Origin: Bimuria novae-zelandiae CBS 107.79
Lineage: Eukaryota; Ascomycota; Dothideomycetes; Pleosporales; Didymosphaeriaceae
Assembly (NCBI GenBank): GCA_010015655.1
Contig: ML976657.1
Span: forward strand, 1 to 64,000
Reading direction: 5' to 3'
Length of the DNA stretch: 64,000 nucleotides
Each line of letters opens with the position of its first letter. Position 1 is the stretch's first letter. Below are positions 1 to 12,173 of the stretch, in pieces. Under the pieces are notes generated by a model, which saw only the letters and a program-made list of their open reading frames with translations, did no database searches and was not told where the DNA came from. The translations under genes and the position numbers were made by a program.

Positions 1-782
1 TATCACTACAACCTTCTCCCGTCCTACCAAGTATTCCTGCCCGAGAACCAACCTTAGCCCCTATAGGGATTAGCTATCTCTTTGGGACCTTAACACTAAG
101 CTACTAATAAGGCTACTAGTAAGAAGGGTAGAGCTCTCTGCGCAGGTATTAAGAAACCTCTTACTATTAAAAAGTTCTTTAAAATAGAGGAGTTTGTATA
201 CAACGGAGGGAAGGGCATAAACGGCATCTAGTACGTAGAGAACATACTTAAGAAACACCTATTCCCTTATTACTACGCTATACGCGATAATAACCTAGGC
301 GTAGCTATTTATTTAATTTAAGATAACGTTCGCCTACACTTACTAGGTCTCTAGTACTGCTAGCCAGAAATTGAAGCTCTAGGAATCAAGTTTGGCCCTT
401 AGCCTCCTAATTCACCCGACTTACACCCAATTGAGCGCTGTTTTGGGCGTCTAGAAGGTTTTTTGGCAAGTTACGAATACCTATCAAGTTCTAAGGAGGC
501 CAAAAAGGCTGCAGAACAGTACATAAAGGAGGTCTGGCAAGGTGATGAGACACTCAGGCAGTATATGGCCGAAAAGCTTCATCCTACCTACTTTATGCGC
601 GTTGCAGAGCTCTGCGAGGACGCAGGTGGCCAGAACAACTTTACAGCATAATTAGAACATCTTATTTGGGTGTATTTGCTTATACTTTAGATGGAATCAA
701 GATGCGCGACTTTTGAAGTTGCTACCCCTGCAGGAATCCCTGCTGCACGTGACGGCCGACTTTATTGAGATTACCCTTTGTA
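1..782 (+). mobile_element. Tc1/mariner element, copy A (3' part, RIP-damaged)
   Basis: The right part of a Tc1/mariner-type element enters from the left window edge. Bases 1-420 read as the second half of a transposase in one frame, broken by many TAG/TAA codons and C-to-T changes. Bases 420-651 are clean and encode the transposase C-terminus, including PDLHPIERCFGRLEG-like residues and the ending GGQNNFTA. The terminal inverted repeat ends in ACCCTTTGTA at 782, with TA as the target duplication. The last ~360 bp nearly match copy B at 35183 on the other strand. Copy C at 58120 is a related but distinct subfamily. It is non-functional here. The family is certain from the ending shared with the intact copy C transposase. 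Confidence 0.9.
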
Positions 783-1268
783 GGTTGGCTCACCACGTAT
801 GCTTGCATGCTGAGTTGCCATGGAATGGAGGTAATGGAGAGCGGCGGAAACTTCCAGCTTGATGAAGTTTCTGTTCATCTTCGAACTCTATTATACTTGC
901 TATCGTGAAACATTCGCCATCCCGCAGGTTAAGGAGATGCGCATCGACCGAGTGCCTTCCCAAGTATGGTACTGAGTGGAGACGTAGCATGCGCCGAATC
1001 GATCAGCAGTTCGGATAAAAGCCTGAATCTCGACTAAGTTCAAGTTCGACCGTTCTAAGTCTTGATGTTCTTAGTCGTACTAACTGAATCATCAGGTAGC
1101 TGGTGGTGGATTTAGTGTTGGGTATTCCCGCCGCGATTGGGTTTCGGTTGACCGACTGAAGATGAGATTGACCCAATCCATCCCCCCAAGTTCCACGATG
1201 CCTCCGTTTTTAATTCACAGGGCATGTCGCTTCATGCTAATGACGGACTTGCTTGAACATCCACCTCC
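783..1268. other. Intergenic stretch, no gene seen
   Basis: This 486-bp gap lies between the Tc1 terminus and the 3' end of the PCI gene. The only open frames are short and show no recognisable residues. I see no RNA gene or repeat. Confidence 0.5.
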
Positions 1269-2936
1269 TCAAGCTCCCGCTGGGCGCACATTCGTGAGTT
1301 TAACCACCTTCCCACCTCCCGTACTCTGCGTCTTCACCCATCCTTCCACCTCATCCCCACCAGCCTGTTCCCTCTTCTTCGTCGACAACACCTGCCAAAC
1401 ATTCGGAAACCCGGCTCTCGCAGCGCTCGTCGCCTTCTTCGCACCCAAAATGGCAAGCTTCTTAAGCTTGGGACTGATGTAGCCGGAGATGAAACCTTCG
1501 TTGATCAAAGAGGCGCACAGAAGCTCGATTTCGTCGATATCGAATTGGTGGACATATGGCTCGATCCCTTCCATGCCCTCAAAGTCTGGGTCGATGTAAG
1601 CTGGTGGTGTGGGCAGACTTTGCTGGTCAAATGTGAAGCCGTTGCTCTGTGGCATGGCTGATGATGCACTGGCTCGCTTTTCCAGGAACGCTGCTGCTAC
1701 AACTACAGCATTCAGATCCAGACTGGGTGGTACTTTTTCGAAGGGGCCTGGTTGCCGTCCAGCGAGGAGGAATACTTTGCGATACAAACTCCTATACACT
1801 AGTATCTCGCAGCGATTGCCAATTTGGTAGAACACTTTCCATTTGCATAGTTTGGCCGCGTATGGCCATGAGAGGTCGAGGTTCATCATCTGTTGGAAGG
1901 AAGCCAGATCTCCTTTTCGGATGGTTTCTGTTATTGGATGGAAGATTTCGCGGAAGTGTTCGGCTTCTGGTCGTGAATATACCTGCTCAGACGGAAAGCG
2001 GCCGAGAATCAGGTTTGCTACCAAGAGATAAAGCAGAATTAGTCGTCGCTGTGTGAGGACACTCGGATGCACCGGCGCATCCTGATAAGCTTGTTGTAGA
2101 ACTATCTGTGCCTGGTAAAAGTTGTTCGAGATGAAGTGGTAGCGTCCGAGGTAGTAAAGGTAGGTAACCCTGTCCGCAGGCGGGTAGAAGTGTAGTGGTG
2201 GAGAGGCTGTGCTGATGTTTTGGAAGATGGTAGAACAATTGTCTAGTTTGTCTGACCGGAACAAAATTTTCAAACAGACGTTGGCTATTTTGTAGACGCC
2301 AATCTTCTTTCCATCCGGCCTGTCGTCCTTGATCCCGCCGGGCACCGTGTTCCTGTCGTTCAGGCAAGTGAGAAGGCCCTTTTGGATGATATTGACTGCC
2401 CTCTCAGCTAACGACTCGCTCCGTCCTTCCGTATTGGTGGTTGCCAGCAGACCTTGGGCGAGCTCCGGTTCTCTATCAAGACCGACGGCTAGACGTGCGA
2501 ATACTTGTGCATAGCGGAGTAGCGTAGGGAGAACGAGGATACCCTTTGTGGCATGTGCTAGAGCCGCATTCCCTCTCTGCTGGACCTCGCTCATGGCTTC
2601 GTATGCCTTGAGCAGCTGCGTTGTGTCCACATCCCGGATGAAGGTAAGCCAACTCGCAAGGAAACTGGCCATGGAGGTCCAATTCTGGACTGGTCTGCCT
2701 TCCTCATCTTGACCCTCGGCTGTTTCTGGGACCGAATGCCGGATTACTTCTTCCAACCGATCCTGGGACTCGTCTTCGTCCGGGGGATATTCGTTGCGTA
2801 GCTCTGCGATGAGATCTTGGTAGACGGGTGGAAAAGGTGGTTCGAGGAGCAAGATCGACTGTATTTCGAGAGCATCCCGGTTCGCGATGGCGGTATTGAC
2901 CGAGTGACAGAACTGGGCCACGATCTGGCGGGACAT
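1269..2936 (-). CDS. CSN12/Thp1-like PCI-domain protein
   Basis: Single-exon gene of 555 residues. Members of this family (yeast Thp1 and Csn12, animal PCID2) sit in the TREX-2 mRNA-export complex or associate with the COP9 signalosome. The sequence shows the family layout: a helical TPR-like middle (LYYLGRYHFISNNFYQAQIVLQQAY), then the PCI winged-helix region with IEPYVHQFDIDEIELLCASLINEGFISGYIS near the C-terminus. The frame is open to 3008, but the ATG at 2936 (MSRQIVAQFCHSV) starts the conserved part and is preferred. The gene is divergent from the monooxygenase gene, with 317 bp between starts. Thp1 and Csn12 homologues are hard to tell apart, so the precise complex is inferred. Confidence 0.85.
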   Translation of the reverse strand: MSRQIVAQFCHSVNTAIANRDALEIQSILLLEPPFPPVYQDLIAELRNEYPPDEDESQDRLEEVIRHSVPETAEGQDEEGRPVQNWTSMASFLASWLTFIRDVDTTQLLKAYEAMSEVQQRGNAALAHATKGILVLPTLLRYAQVFARLAVGLDREPELAQGLLATTNTEGRSESLAERAVNIIQKGLLTCLNDRNTVPGGIKDDRPDGKKIGVYKIANVCLKILFRSDKLDNCSTIFQNISTASPPLHFYPPADRVTYLYYLGRYHFISNNFYQAQIVLQQAYQDAPVHPSVLTQRRLILLYLLVANLILGRFPSEQVYSRPEAEHFREIFHPITETIRKGDLASFQQMMNLDLSWPYAAKLCKWKVFYQIGNRCEILVYRSLYRKVFLLAGRQPGPFEKVPPSLDLNAVVVAAAFLEKRASASSAMPQSNGFTFDQQSLPTPPAYIDPDFEGMEGIEPYVHQFDIDEIELLCASLINEGFISGYISPKLKKLAILGAKKATSAARAGFPNVWQVLSTKKREQAGGDEVEGWVKTQSTGGGKVVKLTNVRPAGA

Positions 2937-3253
2937 GTCCGGTGGGCGAGTGGAGGTGTTGCATTCGATGTGCGCGCAGGTTAATAGCGCTTGCAACAAA
3001 GGACCCACTGGCGCGTGTCGCTACAGTAGCGCGACGCGAGCCGACGCGGCGGGGTCGACAGGGAACAACGTCGAACATCCTTTCACATGCCAGACACGAT
3101 CACTACATCACTGCGGGTCCATCTGCAACACCACGACATGAAAATGGAAGTTGCGCATCCGCTGCAGTCCGATGCTTTCCGTCCCTTTTGTACAAGTTGA
3201 GGTGATAGTGTTACAATTTTTTTCAGCCAGCAAGAGCAATTAGGAACCACACC
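2937..3253. promoter_or_regulatory. Divergent promoter region
   Basis: These 317 bp separate the start codons of two divergent genes, the PCI protein and the monooxygenase, so they must hold both 5' leaders and promoters. I see no specific operator or clear TATA box. Confidence 0.5.
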
Positions 3254-4914
3254 ATGGGACTCCGGAGCTTCCTTCTCTACATTATACAAAACCCCATCCT
3301 CTTCGCCTACCAACTCCTCCAATGGGTTCTCGACAAGGTGCTATCGCCCACGCCTCCTCCGCCGCACGCAGACCTCAAGAGACCTAAGATCGCTATCATT
3401 GGAGCTGGCCTCACCGGTGTATCTGCAGCATCCCACGTGGTAGGCCATGGCTTCGACTGCCGCATTTTCGAAGCAGGGCCGAAGGAGAACCTAGGCGGTA
3501 TTTGGAGTGTACGTATAATTTCCCTTCATTCTTGTGATCACAGGCTTACAGATAAATACAGCGCGTAAACAACACCTCCGGCCTGCAGATCCACAGCATA
3601 ATGTACCGCTTCCACCCTTCCGTCCGCTGGGAAAAAGGCTACCCCGACCGCCAACAAATCGTGTCCCAGGTCCGATCACTCTGGCACCGCTACGGCCTCG
3701 AAGACAAAACCAAATTCAACACGCCCATCACAAACGTCTACAAAGACGCGCACGGCCGCTGGATCCTCAACGACGCCTCCCTCGGCCGCTTCGACGGCAT
3801 CATCGCCGCCGTCGGCACCTGCGGCGACCCCAAAATGCCCACGCTCCCCGGCCAAGAGCACTTCAAAGGCAAAATCTGGCACTCCTCCCAGCTTGACGGT
3901 AAGTCGGCCAAGGGCAAAAGAGTCGCAATCATCGGCGGCGGTGCCTCCGCCGTCGAAGCCCTCGAATTCGTCGCCGCCGAGCAGGCAGAACACACGTACG
4001 TCCTCGCCCGCTCCGAGAAATGGATCATCCCGCGCAACCCGCTCGTCAACGGGCTTCTCGCCATGAACGTCCTCGGCAGCGAAACAATCTTCTCCTGGAT
4101 CCCCGAGAACATCCTGCGCCTATTCTTCTACCGCGACCTGTACGACATTTCCCCCCCGCGCAACTCTGGCAAAGGCCTCTTCACCGAGACTCCCATGGTC
4201 AACTCCGACGTCTTCGACCTCGTCCGCTCCGGCCGCGCCTCCTGGCTCCGCGGCGACATCCTCGGCTACGACCCCTCCGGTCGCGGCATCTCCTTCTCTA
4301 AACGCGCTCAGGGAGTTCCCAAAAATGGCCCCGGCACAGAAATCCTCATAGAACCCGACATCGTCATCATGGCCACGGGCTACAAACGGCCTACTCTCGC
4401 CTTCCTGCCCGAAGACGTCTTCGAAGACCCCTACGCCCCGCCAAACTGGTATCTCCAAGTCTTCCCCCCGTCTCACCCGGACATCTGCTGCAACAACTGC
4501 ACCTACGTAAACGCCATCGGCACGGTAGGCAACTACCACATCGGCATCTACACGCGCTTTCTCCTCATGTACCTCGTTGATCCGCTCGCGCGCCCGCGGT
4601 CCTGGTGGATGCACCGCTGGATCGACATGACGCGCTTCGTCAAATCCCGCGCGCCCGGTGGCGCTTTTGAGTTCTTCACGTACTCGGAGTTGATATACTG
4701 GTTCGTCTTTACCATTGCGATTAATCCGTTTCGCTGGAAGTGGGCGCTGTTCGTGCTGTGTGGGATTGGCAAGGATCTGCCGCTGAGGTTCGTGGAGAGC
4801 GAAGACAAGGTGAGGGATGGGCTGGGTATGCGGAATGTCTGGGGGGGTGTGAAGCGCGGGGAGGCGGAGTGGATGGGGGGCAAGAGAAACGGGAAGTTGG
4901 AGGGCCAGGATTAG
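3254..4914 (+). CDS. Flavin-containing monooxygenase-like protein
   Basis: Two exons, 3254-3508 and 3562-4914, joined over a 53-bp GT-AG intron, give 535 residues. The exon join reads GGIWS-RVNNTSG, a normal FMO sequence. Visible motifs are the FAD site GAGLTG (residues 50-55), the FMO fingerprint FKGKIWHSSQ (about 186-195), the NADPH site GGGASA (about 210-215) and the ATGY motif (about 356-359). A hydrophobic segment at the N-terminus (LLYIIQNPILFAYQLLQWVL) and others near the C-terminus suggest membrane attachment. FMOs use FAD, NADPH and O2 to oxygenate nitrogen, sulfur or carbonyl groups. The substrate cannot be told from sequence. No biosynthetic cluster surrounds it. It converges with the BTB gene; the 324 bp between them hold nothing recognisable. 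Confidence 0.9.
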
Positions 4915-5238
4915 GAAAGGGTGGAGTATCACAGGCGCTAAGCGTAGGGATTGTCAAATCGAATGCAAGCAGTTCATCTCTACTACGGTATTCTTCAAAA
5001 TTCCCCCTTGGATCACGATCCTCAAATTTTCCTAATTTATGCCGTCGAAATCCCCAAGATAAATCCCCAAGATACTGCCCTGTGCGAAACACATTTTCCG
5101 TCCAATATATCCCCAAATCAAATGGCCAAGTTTCCAACCAAACCAACTAGATCAGAATTCCCGGTCCATGATGCACTGCCTCTTGCTCGCTAAGAGAGCC
5201 AAACCAACTCCAAACGAGGATGTCTTCCACAACCTCCC

Positions 5239-6668
5239 TCAAAGCCTCCTCCTCTTTGCCGGCGCCATAGGCGAATCCGGCGGCGTGAGCAACCCCGAAG
5301 AAGCCTTGCTCTCAAATACCAGCGATCCCTCCCGAACCATAGCGGAGAAGTTCCCCAACAATGCCATGATCAATTCTGCACTCCCAGCAAGCATCTCCTT
5401 CGCGTCCTTATTGTCAAAGATATCCGGTAGGCGCGTCTGAACGTATCGCAGCACGCTGTTTCGTAGGCCAAGATCGCGCTCGGGGAAGTGTTCGAGAATG
5501 TAAACAGCAAGGTCAAGGAGCACAAGCGGGTCGTCGTAGATGTGGAGACGATCGACGAAGGCGTAGGCGACGCGGGTTTTGATGGCGGGGAGGTCGTACT
5601 TTGAGCTAGTCAATAAAGAGGCAAAGTAAGGAAGGGAGGGGGGAATGTACCTTGTCAGCGGCTATGAACACTTCGAGCAGAGTTGTCATGACGGTTTCCT
5701 TTTTGATGTTGTACTGACCGACGGCGAAGCTGGTGAAGAGGGAGCCGGTGAGGTGGTTTTTGACACCGTAGAGCTCCATAAGGAGTGCTTCGATGACCAG
5801 GGGGCTCTCTTCGAGCTTGATTGAACTGTCCACGCTCTCCTGGTCGTGTTAGACCAAAATTTACAGTTTCCAGAAGAATCAGGATCTTACTGCGAAACCT
5901 GACTCGCAAGCATTCTTGAAGTAATCAGATCGGACACAGATACTGGAACGGAGGTCAGTGATGTACCTAGTTTGCAGTTTGTTGGTGAACCTACACCGGC
6001 TTGTGGACAGGAAATGCTTTGTCGCCTGCCTTCACTGTGAAGTCAGAGAAGTCTCCAGATCCCCACAGCCTAAAGAAGTCAATAAACATCCTTTCTGGAT
6101 GCATGCAGTCGTAATACCTCGTGGTCAATTCCAACACTGGATTGTCGCTCATCTTTGTTGGGTTCATTCCATCGAATTTGATGTACCTCGACAGCTTGAA
6201 GTCGCTCCTCAAATAAGCCTGCTTCCTAATCTTGTAAGCACCCTATCCCCTAGTATAGCAGCACTCCCAGACTTACGAAGGAGCCTCATACAGCGTCGAC
6301 GAGTTGTTGGGGGAGTTCTTTAGCGAATTGACGAAAGCATTAGCGTCTTCCGAAAGCTCGAAGAACAAATCGACCTGGCACTCTGGAAGCTGTACGCAGA
6401 CCTTTGGGCACGCACTCTGCGAGTGCCAACAAACAGCCAACGCTGAGGATGCCGAGAAGTATACTGGGCTGTTGTCATCGTACTCGGCCACCACGGAAGC
6501 TGAACCACACATTCGATGCAGCAAACCGTACTCAAAGTTGCACTGATCTAGCAGCAACTCGTATGTACCGGGATAGTCCTTCATGTCGAAGTCGCCGGCC
6601 TTGAAGCTGTCGAGCCCCCAAACCGTGGGCGAGCCCTCGTCCGGAGCAAGGTCGACAGTGCGCGTCAT
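5239..6668 (-). CDS. BTB/POZ-domain protein with N-terminal extension
   Basis: My model has five exons: 6668-6277, 6225-5995, 5942-5891, 5839-5651 and 5598-5239, giving 407 residues with all phases consistent. The BTB fold is clear: SGDFSDFTVKAGDKAFPVHK-PVICVRSDYFKNAC, then MELYGV and LEVFIAADK-YDLPAIKTRV. BTB proteins dimerise and often serve as substrate adaptors for Cul3 ligases; the partner is unknown. The first exon adds about 130 residues (VWGLDSFKAGDFDMKDY onward) that I do not recognise. If it is untranslated, translation could start at the ATG at 6167 or 6152. The last intron only stays in frame with a 3' splice site ending AAAG at 5599; the nearby TAG site at 5608-5606 breaks the frame. 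Confidence 0.8.
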
Positions 6669-7400
6669 CGTGTCTTTATCTTTTGGTGGAATTGCTTTGC
6701 GAAGCTCAGACAGAGCTCGGCATGCACACACGTAAAGAAAGTATAGAACGCTAAAAACGAACACGCGGCAAAAGATGAGAGCAGGCAAGTGAGGAGAGGT
6801 AGGATAGTTGTAAGGACCGCCCTGAGGCTCTACAAGCTGCTGCTTACTATACCTACACCTCATCTCGCTTATCGAGGCGCGACAGCGGTGACGATGAGAG
6901 TGAAAGGGTAGGAGTGAAGTGTCAGGAGATGAGAGGAAAGTGAGAGTGCATGTCGACTTAAGCGAAGACGACGCAGAAGGCACGTCGAGTCGCTGCTTCC
7001 TTCCTACCATCTGGACCGGCAGGCACGAGCACCACCACTGTGACATGTTCCTCACACAGCACTGGAGGTAATCCACTTGTATATCGGAACTGTTACATTG
7101 GATTTTCTTTCGGTTCGCGGAGCGTTTAGGGCTTATACGAGTAGAAATAGCAGTGCACAGGTATCGTGTTAGGGTGGCGTTAAATTACTGGGCATGATTG
7201 CCACTTACTGAGAACTTTCGCGGTACTGTGGCTAGCATTCCCCACGGTTCATACATCATCATCGACCTTTTTCAATCTTGCCAAAATTTTTCTGATGCTC
7301 AAGAAAACCCGTAGATCCCGCCCTGCTCTTGAAATTTTAGTTGGTACTCTCGCAGGTCCGCCCAATGTCGCAACTCTGCTTCCTCATCGACCTACGCCCG
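6669..7400. other. Intergenic stretch upstream of the BTB gene
   Basis: These 732 bp run from the BTB start to the stop of the zinc-cluster regulator. The BTB frame stays open upstream to 7076, but those codons are compositionally unlike coding sequence. I see no other gene or repeat. Confidence 0.4.
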
Positions 7401-9626
7401 TTAGCAGCTATACATCAAGTACGGCTCCTTGGAGAAGCTCACCGGCCCTGAATTGGGATCCGATCCCTCCGGATTCACACGCTCAAGCTTACTCAAGATG
7501 TCCAAAAACTTGTACAGATACTCTTGATGTTGAAGTGCAACCGAGCCCTTTCGCTCCTTCGGTACCTCTAGAAGTGTGCTTGCAATTGAGCGAATCTTTT
7601 GCGTGAACGAATCCCCATTCGGCTCCATGTTGACCATGTCGATGCTGCCGAGGACGACTAGAAGGTCTTTCACAACCTGCTCCCTCTCTTCGCTCATCCG
7701 CTTCTTTAGCTCCTCCGAATCAATGGTGGAACTTGAGATCAGACGGTCCAAGCCTGTGACTGGCGCCCCAGGAGAGCTCTGCAGTGCATGTTGTGTTCTC
7801 GCGTTATTGCTCTTTTCCAGTAGCGCAAAGTACTTCTCCACGAGATACGAACGAGTGCTCAGATGAGAAGCGTATATGTTTGCTTTTTGAATCTCGTACT
7901 GCACCATGCGGCGGGCCTCTGCCGAGTCTGGAGTGGCTGAATTCAGATTAGGATCGCGCATGCCCAGGTACTCGGGCATGGGTGGGTAGTAGGGTTGGCG
8001 CCGCTGGGAAAGGCCTCCGTTTGGCTGGTCTTTGTTGCGGACCTGCAGAACGGGAGGAAGATCGTTGAGCACTGCTTTGCATCGTTGAAGGCATTGGTCT
8101 AGCATGCGCTGTTGTTGGTCCCAATCGTAGAGCTCATCAATACCATAAGCCATTTCAGAGGTCGAGAGTGCCGGATATGAGTTGTAGATGCGGACATTGA
8201 TGTTGAAGCCGGCAACCTCTGGAACTACGCCTGGCGTCTGTGGAAGGATCGCGTGAGGAAATATGTAGGCATCGTCGACTTCGAGTGGTAGCGGAGGAAG
8301 CTGTTCGGTAGGGGTTGAGGGCAGTATGATGAATTCTCCAAAAGAAGCTCCCAGCTGCTGCATGTTCCGTACTCCTACAAAAAGGGTGTAGAAGACTCTT
8401 CGACCGATCTGTTCTGTAATATGGTCGAGCGACACGTCCCGTATTTCTTCGAAATTAGGACCAGACGACCCCACTGACACCGGTAGTCGTCCAGGATGGG
8501 TATAGCATTGATCTGAGGCTTTGTGTAGTCCCAGCGAACGAAGGATAGTCAGGCACTCGCCAAAATACAGCCGCAGCTGTCGCCATCGGAAAGTATATCC
8601 GCCCGCGAGACCCAAGAAGTAGCTCGTACATGCGTCGTAGACATTCAAGCTGGGCTTATCCAGATAACCGGGCCCACGCGCCTGTGCGCAAATCTCCCTA
8701 CACCGATCGACGAGCGCAAGATGGTTTGGAAAGTAGTCTCGTGTCTGGTGCTTGAGATGTAGCCTCGGTTTGCGCGGGAATGAAGCGACCAGAGCGGCAA
8801 TCATGGACGCCAGCAAAGCCAAGAACGAGTCGTTGTCGCAATCCTCGCGACTGTTCCATGCTTCGCGGAAAGACGGCTCGTGCGGAAAGGGACATAGCGG
8901 ATGTATATAGGTGAAGAAGTCGTCGATCAGGCTGTTTATGATGTGGAGCGAGCATATGGATTCGGCATTCGGCTTTCGAGACGGCGCTGCGAGCTGGGCC
9001 AGCGCATGAGCGGCATTGGTCGGCGACGCGGGGTGAGGCCGGTCTGGGCCTATCTCGCCATCTCCCAGGCGGCGCTTCTTGATGGCTTCGGCATGGCGAT
9101 TGGGAGGGCCGCGACGGCGGCTCGGTCGTTCGAAGGTACATGGGATGTCGAGGGCGACGCATGCCTTACACGGCGGTCCCGATTCATCGCACTGCGCACA
9201 ACGTCAGCTGGAGCGGGGTGGACGGGTGCCGGAAGGTCGTACTTTGACTTTGCGGATGCTGCACGAGTCGCAGGCCTTGCGCAGGCGGTTGGTCTTGGGG
9301 CCTGCGCTGTCCTGTCGGTGGTTGACAACGGGCGCGTATTGTATGCTCTGCGGACTCACGCCTGCGCCCGCGCCCGCGCCGGCAGGCCCCGTCGGCGTGC
9401 CCAGCGGTCGTTGGTCGGCGCCCAGCGCATGGTTGGCCTGCTGCTGGAGGACGTCGTTCAGGCTCTCGATCTTGGGGTAGATGTCGGGCGGATATGGTTG
9501 CAGTCGCGGCTGCTGCGGCACCGCGTCCAGCAGCGGATTGGCAGGTTGCGACGGCGTCGCAGGGTATATGGGTGTATAGTGGGGTTCCTCGCTTCCTGGT
9601 GGCGGAGGATACTGCTGAGACGACAT
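7401..9626 (-). CDS. Zn2Cys6 fungal transcription factor
   Basis: Two exons, 9626-9243 and 9191-7401, split inside the zinc cluster, give 724 residues. The DNA-binding domain is perfect: C119-X2-C122-X6-C129-X6-C136-X2-C139-X6-C146, with the intron just before C129. It is followed by the basic linker FERPSRRRGPPNRHAEAIKKRR. The N-terminus is rich in Pro, Gln and Gly. The rest carries the fungal-specific middle homology region (FFTYIHPLCPFPHEPSF, YFGECLTILRSLGLHK). Proteins of this type bind CGG-containing promoter sites as nuclear activators or repressors. The zinc-cluster linker recalls sugar-responsive regulators, but I cannot assign an orthologue. Neighbouring genes give no clue to targets. 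Confidence 0.9.
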
Positions 9627-10437
9627 GATGCGCGCGCGCGTTTTTACGGGAGGAGTGCTCGCTCCGATGATTTACCGTGGGATGTGCGGCGACGCGACTA
9701 CAAGATTCAAGCTACCGTTTGGTCCGGGGAAGCGAGAACTGGGGAAGAATTGAGCAGCCGCGCGTCTGGATGGATGACGCGTTCAATTGACACACTGCAG
9801 ACAGTGCAGAGGAGACCTCTCCGATTACGAACTCGCATTGGAAATATATCATCAGAAGACGCGCTCGGTGCTCCGGCGCACAGGCCCCACCTCGGAGCTA
9901 CTCCATGCCAAGTGAGTGTCAAAACCTAAAATTCGGTATGATTCGGACCGTTTTGGTTTATTGATTGAATTGCAGCCTTAGGATTGGTTGATGCGGTTTG
10001 TTAACATGAAAGATGCTGCAATTATACATCAACCATCATCCCGGCTCCTCCTAATTTGCACGCCTTTCACTTTTACCCTCGCATCCTGTGACAAGCACGA
10101 TCGCACTGTTTGAGTTATAATGAGGGAAGGACTACGACCTCAGTGGTATATAACACGACACGATTTCACCTGATAAATCCTAAATTCACCACGCGCTGCA
10201 CACTGTCATGAATGCCCATCCGTATCGGGCTCGGCCTACTGTTGAATAAAAACGAGAACTAAATATGTCAAAATTTCTTCCATTCCTGGGTATTTACAAG
10301 CACATGCGCCACCGTTGCGCGTGATCGTGGTCAACCTGACGTCGAACTTGAACATTGCATCCCGGGTTAGCCCGCAACGCGATACCCTCTAGCTTGATCC
10401 GCTCTGCTCTTGCCCCCACCGAACAGTCAAGCTATAG
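9627..10437. other. Promoter of the zinc-cluster gene and spacer
   Basis: These 811 bp include the 5' region of the regulator gene, with a short GCGCGCGCG run at about 9630-9640. They end at the stop of the F-box gene. No other gene or repeat is visible. Confidence 0.45.
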
Positions 10438-12173
10438 TCAATCCGAATCATCGCTCGCCGGACTGTCCCGCGTAGGCGGCCGTATCGATTTCGAAAGCGA
10501 GAAATCCAAAATATCGCTCTTCGGCCCGGCATCCACAAACTTGCGCAAGCACCAGCCGATCTGGACCGCCGTAAACTGCTCGTTGCCAAGTGGGTCGAAT
10601 TGCTTGCCCTTGACAAAAATGATTTGGTTCTGGCTGTCCTCGCGGTCGTACACTTTGTCCGATGAGCCCCACGCGATTATGGCCAGCTTGGAAGGTCGGT
10701 TTTGCTCCTGTGCATGTATCGAGGCCCGTTCGAAGCCTTGTTGGGCGAGGCCTTGAAGGAGATGCTCATAGATCTTGCGCGGCAGTTTTGTGGATGAGGG
10801 GTTGTTGGTAGGCCACGTCGTGATATTTAGGGTGACGAGGTGAGGGAGGTCACCGAGACAATTCTGCCAATGTGAGTACGTATTCGTGATTTCAATCTGT
10901 GTCTCCCTGGAACATAGAAGGGCTTGAATACTTGACTTACCTCAAAGTCGACGAACGAACTGTGCTTCGAGCGGATAACACTGACCGGCGGAAACGCCAC
11001 GGACAGTTGCTCGAGCAATGAACAGTCCTTGCATATCTGGGAAAACGACGCATAATCATATACAAGCTCGTCATCGCACTCATCCGGAATGCGACTCGCG
11101 TGTACGTTAAGCGTCTTTAAGGTCTTGCTGTGTCTAATTATACCGGCAGCTGCCGGCAAGCTCTTCGAATATGCGAGGTCGATGGTGAGTGTCTTGATGC
11201 CCGACACCAAGCACATGAAGCCGTCCAAAGCGCCGAGTCCGTCATTCTCGTGGTTGTCGTCGTGCTTGAACTCCAAGGTTTCGAGCTTCTCCGGTAGCTT
11301 AGTGCTCTTGCTCAGCTCAGCGAGCAATGCGTCGGCTCCGGCGCAGGCAAAGATGCGAATGGACTTGACAGACCGGAAATCGATCAGTTTGCAGTACGTA
11401 TTGGTCGCATAGCGCAGGTTGATCTTTTGGAGAGTGATCTCCTTCAAAGCCATTGGCGTGCACTTGTCGAACGGATGCATGTGGCTAAACATAGTGGACG
11501 TAATGAGGCCGGGTTGCGTGCTTGAGTCGTTGAGTTCGCGTGGCGGTATTGGCGAGTCGCTCTCCTCAAAGCTCGCATGTAGAGTAATCTTTTCGACATT
11601 CTTTGAATTCTTGACCAGCAGATGGCAATAGTCTAGCACCTCGCGGCTATCCGGGTACAAGCCCAACTTCTTCACATGCTCGAAGATCTTTTCAAAATCT
11701 GGAATCTTCCTAATCTCCTGAAGAACGTCTCTGTCCAAAGCAATTCCTTCAAGCCACTTCATCTTCTTCTGTTTCTTGTATAATAGCACCAAGTTGTCGC
11801 CGGAGAAAGGGGACCAAGGGTGCCATGAGAACTTCTCCAAGATGTTCTCGGGCAACAGCTCCAGAATCATCCGGACCGCAAAGTTGGCTTGTTGCTGCTG
11901 ATTGCATTTGTCCAGCACATCGGCGAGATACAGATCCAACTTGCGTATATGTTCTAAACCAATATTCTTCGGGTTTAAGAAGGCGCCTAAACGTGTATCG
12001 TTCGGAGAGCCAACGTCTAGGGTGACTTCACGATAGAGCGTGCGAACGGCTATTTCGTGTAATTGCTTGCACACCAAGCACACGTTTCGGAGTTCGGTGG
12101 GGCGGGTGATGTGTTCGACGATGATGCTTTTGATGTCCGTGGACAGGTCCATGAAGCTGAGTTTGGGCGCCAT
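10438..12173 (-). CDS. F-box protein
   Basis: Two exons, 12173-10941 and 10863-10438, give 552 residues. The N-terminus (FMDLSTDIKSIIVEHI, then LRNVCLVCKQLHEIAVRTLYREV) is a typical fungal F-box, which binds Skp1 and brings substrates to the SCF ubiquitin ligase. The rest contains spaced leucine-rich segments such as VEKITLHAS, IKTLTIDLAYS and KTLNVHAS, which suggest an LRR-like substrate surface. The 77-bp intron has no early stop, so an intron-retained form would read on for 37 residues. I prefer the spliced form because the downstream exon is a long, coding-like frame ending SPASDDSD. The substrate is unknown. Confidence 0.8.

Noticed and set aside
8901..9929. 342-codon plus-strand frame
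   Set aside because: It lies antisense to the zinc-cluster regulator and its promoter; it is Arg-rich, shadow-like and has no family motif.
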